From: Pseudoips prasinana
Taxonomy: Eukaryota; Arthropoda; Insecta; Lepidoptera; Nolidae
Length of the DNA stretch: 64,000 bases
Assembly (NCBI GenBank): GCA_951640165.1
Contig: OX621247.1
Location: 35,066,001 to 35,130,000, forward strand
Reading direction: 5' to 3'
Below the pieces are notes generated by a model. It was not told where the DNA came from. It did no database searches and saw nothing but the letters and a program-made list of their open reading frames with translations. Position numbers and translations under genes: made by a program. Positions within the stretch are counted from its first letter, which is position 1. Each line of letters starts with the position of its first letter. Shown in pieces: positions 63,003 through 64,000 of the stretch.

Positions 63003-64000
63003 GAAGAATTTGTAATGTGTTTATTTGTTTTTAACATCTTTGTTTTTTAACTCGTTTATTTGTTTCAACAAATTAATGAAAATAACGTTTTCCACTTGGT
63101 GTTAATCTTAAAATATAAAAACTTTTACCCCTTTCTACGCAAAATTGTACGGACGGAGGAGTGTGAAATTTGGAACAATTCAAGTTCGTATGGAATAATA
63201 TTTACTTCTAATGCCTATTAAATTAGACCTAAGTTATTTTAATGAAAATAAATATGTCTATAGTAGAACCTTTTTGCTTGAATTTCGGACAAGTTAGATC
63301 TCTAATAAATCTATTAAATAGCCATTAAAACTTGTGATAACTTTTGAATTAATAATGATAACATTCATTAAAAAATTAAACAGATTTGGAAATTGATTCA
63401 TGTAGAGTTAACTATAACACACACGGTCTAATACAGATATAAGGTTTTATTGGGATATGTTAATAAAACACTCGATAAGAAAGTCTGGCAGTTTGGGTGT
63501 TATACCCCTAGGGATTAATACCCTTGCCATGGATGTACGGCTGTCAGCCAGGCATTTAGTCTGTACTAGGTCCTGCCAGATTGCTGTCACACTAGATTAT
63601 AAAAAGGAGGGAATAAAGAGTCAAGTCGTTTTCCTAGGTGCACTGTGTTAGCACATAGACTCGTGCGTGATATAGCTAAAGTAGCTGCAACTCAACCAGC
63701 ACTGTATAAAAATAATGGAATCAAAAACATCTTCCTACTTACCCCTTATAGCACATCTGCAGAAATAAGTAAATCTTCTAAAAATAAATATTAGGGTAGC
63801 ACCCCACTCGAGCGATATATCACGAGCTTCAATTCATGCGCTTCGCAAATCCTGCATGGTGAAATATTACTCAATGTTGGCTTACATTATGCTCTGTGTA
63901 TTTACATTGAAGAGCGTATGTATGGAGTTTTAATGTTTCTTGTTATCCTGAGAGGGAGGATGAAGTTGGTTCTCCAAGTTTACAAAACAATGTTGTGGAT
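63003..64000. other. No gene recognised
   Basis: AT-rich to 63460, then more balanced unique-looking sequence. No exon with motifs and splice sites could be supported. Confidence 0.4.

Noticed and set aside
63457..63651. 64-codon frame near the window end
   Set aside because: No recognised motif or splice structure.

Overview
The window is AT-rich nuclear DNA from an insect, almost certainly a moth or butterfly. It has spliced GT-AG exons, tRNA- and 5S-derived SINEs, jockey/R1/RTE-like LINE pieces, a piggyBac element with TTAA sites, and dispersed repeats that I recognise as typical of Lepidoptera. There is no prokaryotic gene organisation.

One host gene is supported. Five exons on the + strand (6502-6695, 10153-10263, 12036-12254, 16928-17142, 22591-22805) join in one frame and encode the last 317 residues of a D2-like dopamine receptor (Dop2R): most of intracellular loop 3, TM6, TM7 and a very short C-tail. 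Exons for TM1-TM5 are not seen and presumably lie upstream of the window. About 5 kb of AT-rich 3' flank follows.

Nearly everything else is transposable-element DNA, much of it nested. (1) 845-2640: ORF1 and endonuclease part of a jockey-like LINE on the minus strand. (2) Introns 1-3: SINEs, LINE fragments and dispersed repeats. (3) Intron 4: a Ginger-type DNA transposon (17161-21390, TATA target duplication) with a KRBA2/GIN-like integrase, broken by an internally deleted piggyBac element (18101-19422, TTAA sites) and a truncated LINE with a 10-bp duplication. (4) 28-33 kb: a mosaic of SINE families and TA-flanked MITEs. (5) 34154-38131: a 5'-truncated R1-clade LINE with a 12-bp target duplication, split by a Transib element whose RAG1-like transposase is open except for one stop codon. 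(6) 41234-48524: a complete, recently inserted LTR element (665-bp LTRs, 4-bp duplication) with no gag-pol; its interior is a patchwork of minisatellites, a foldback MITE and captured LINE sequence. (7) 50.7-53.4 kb: a YqaJ-nuclease pseudogene and a LINE reverse transcriptase with a 506-codon open frame. (8) 53.8-63 kb: LINE 3' ends and SINEs, including a three-level nest at 60.9-61.6 kb.

All family names come from recognising motifs by eye. No database search or alignment software was available, and boundaries without a stated target duplication are approximate.
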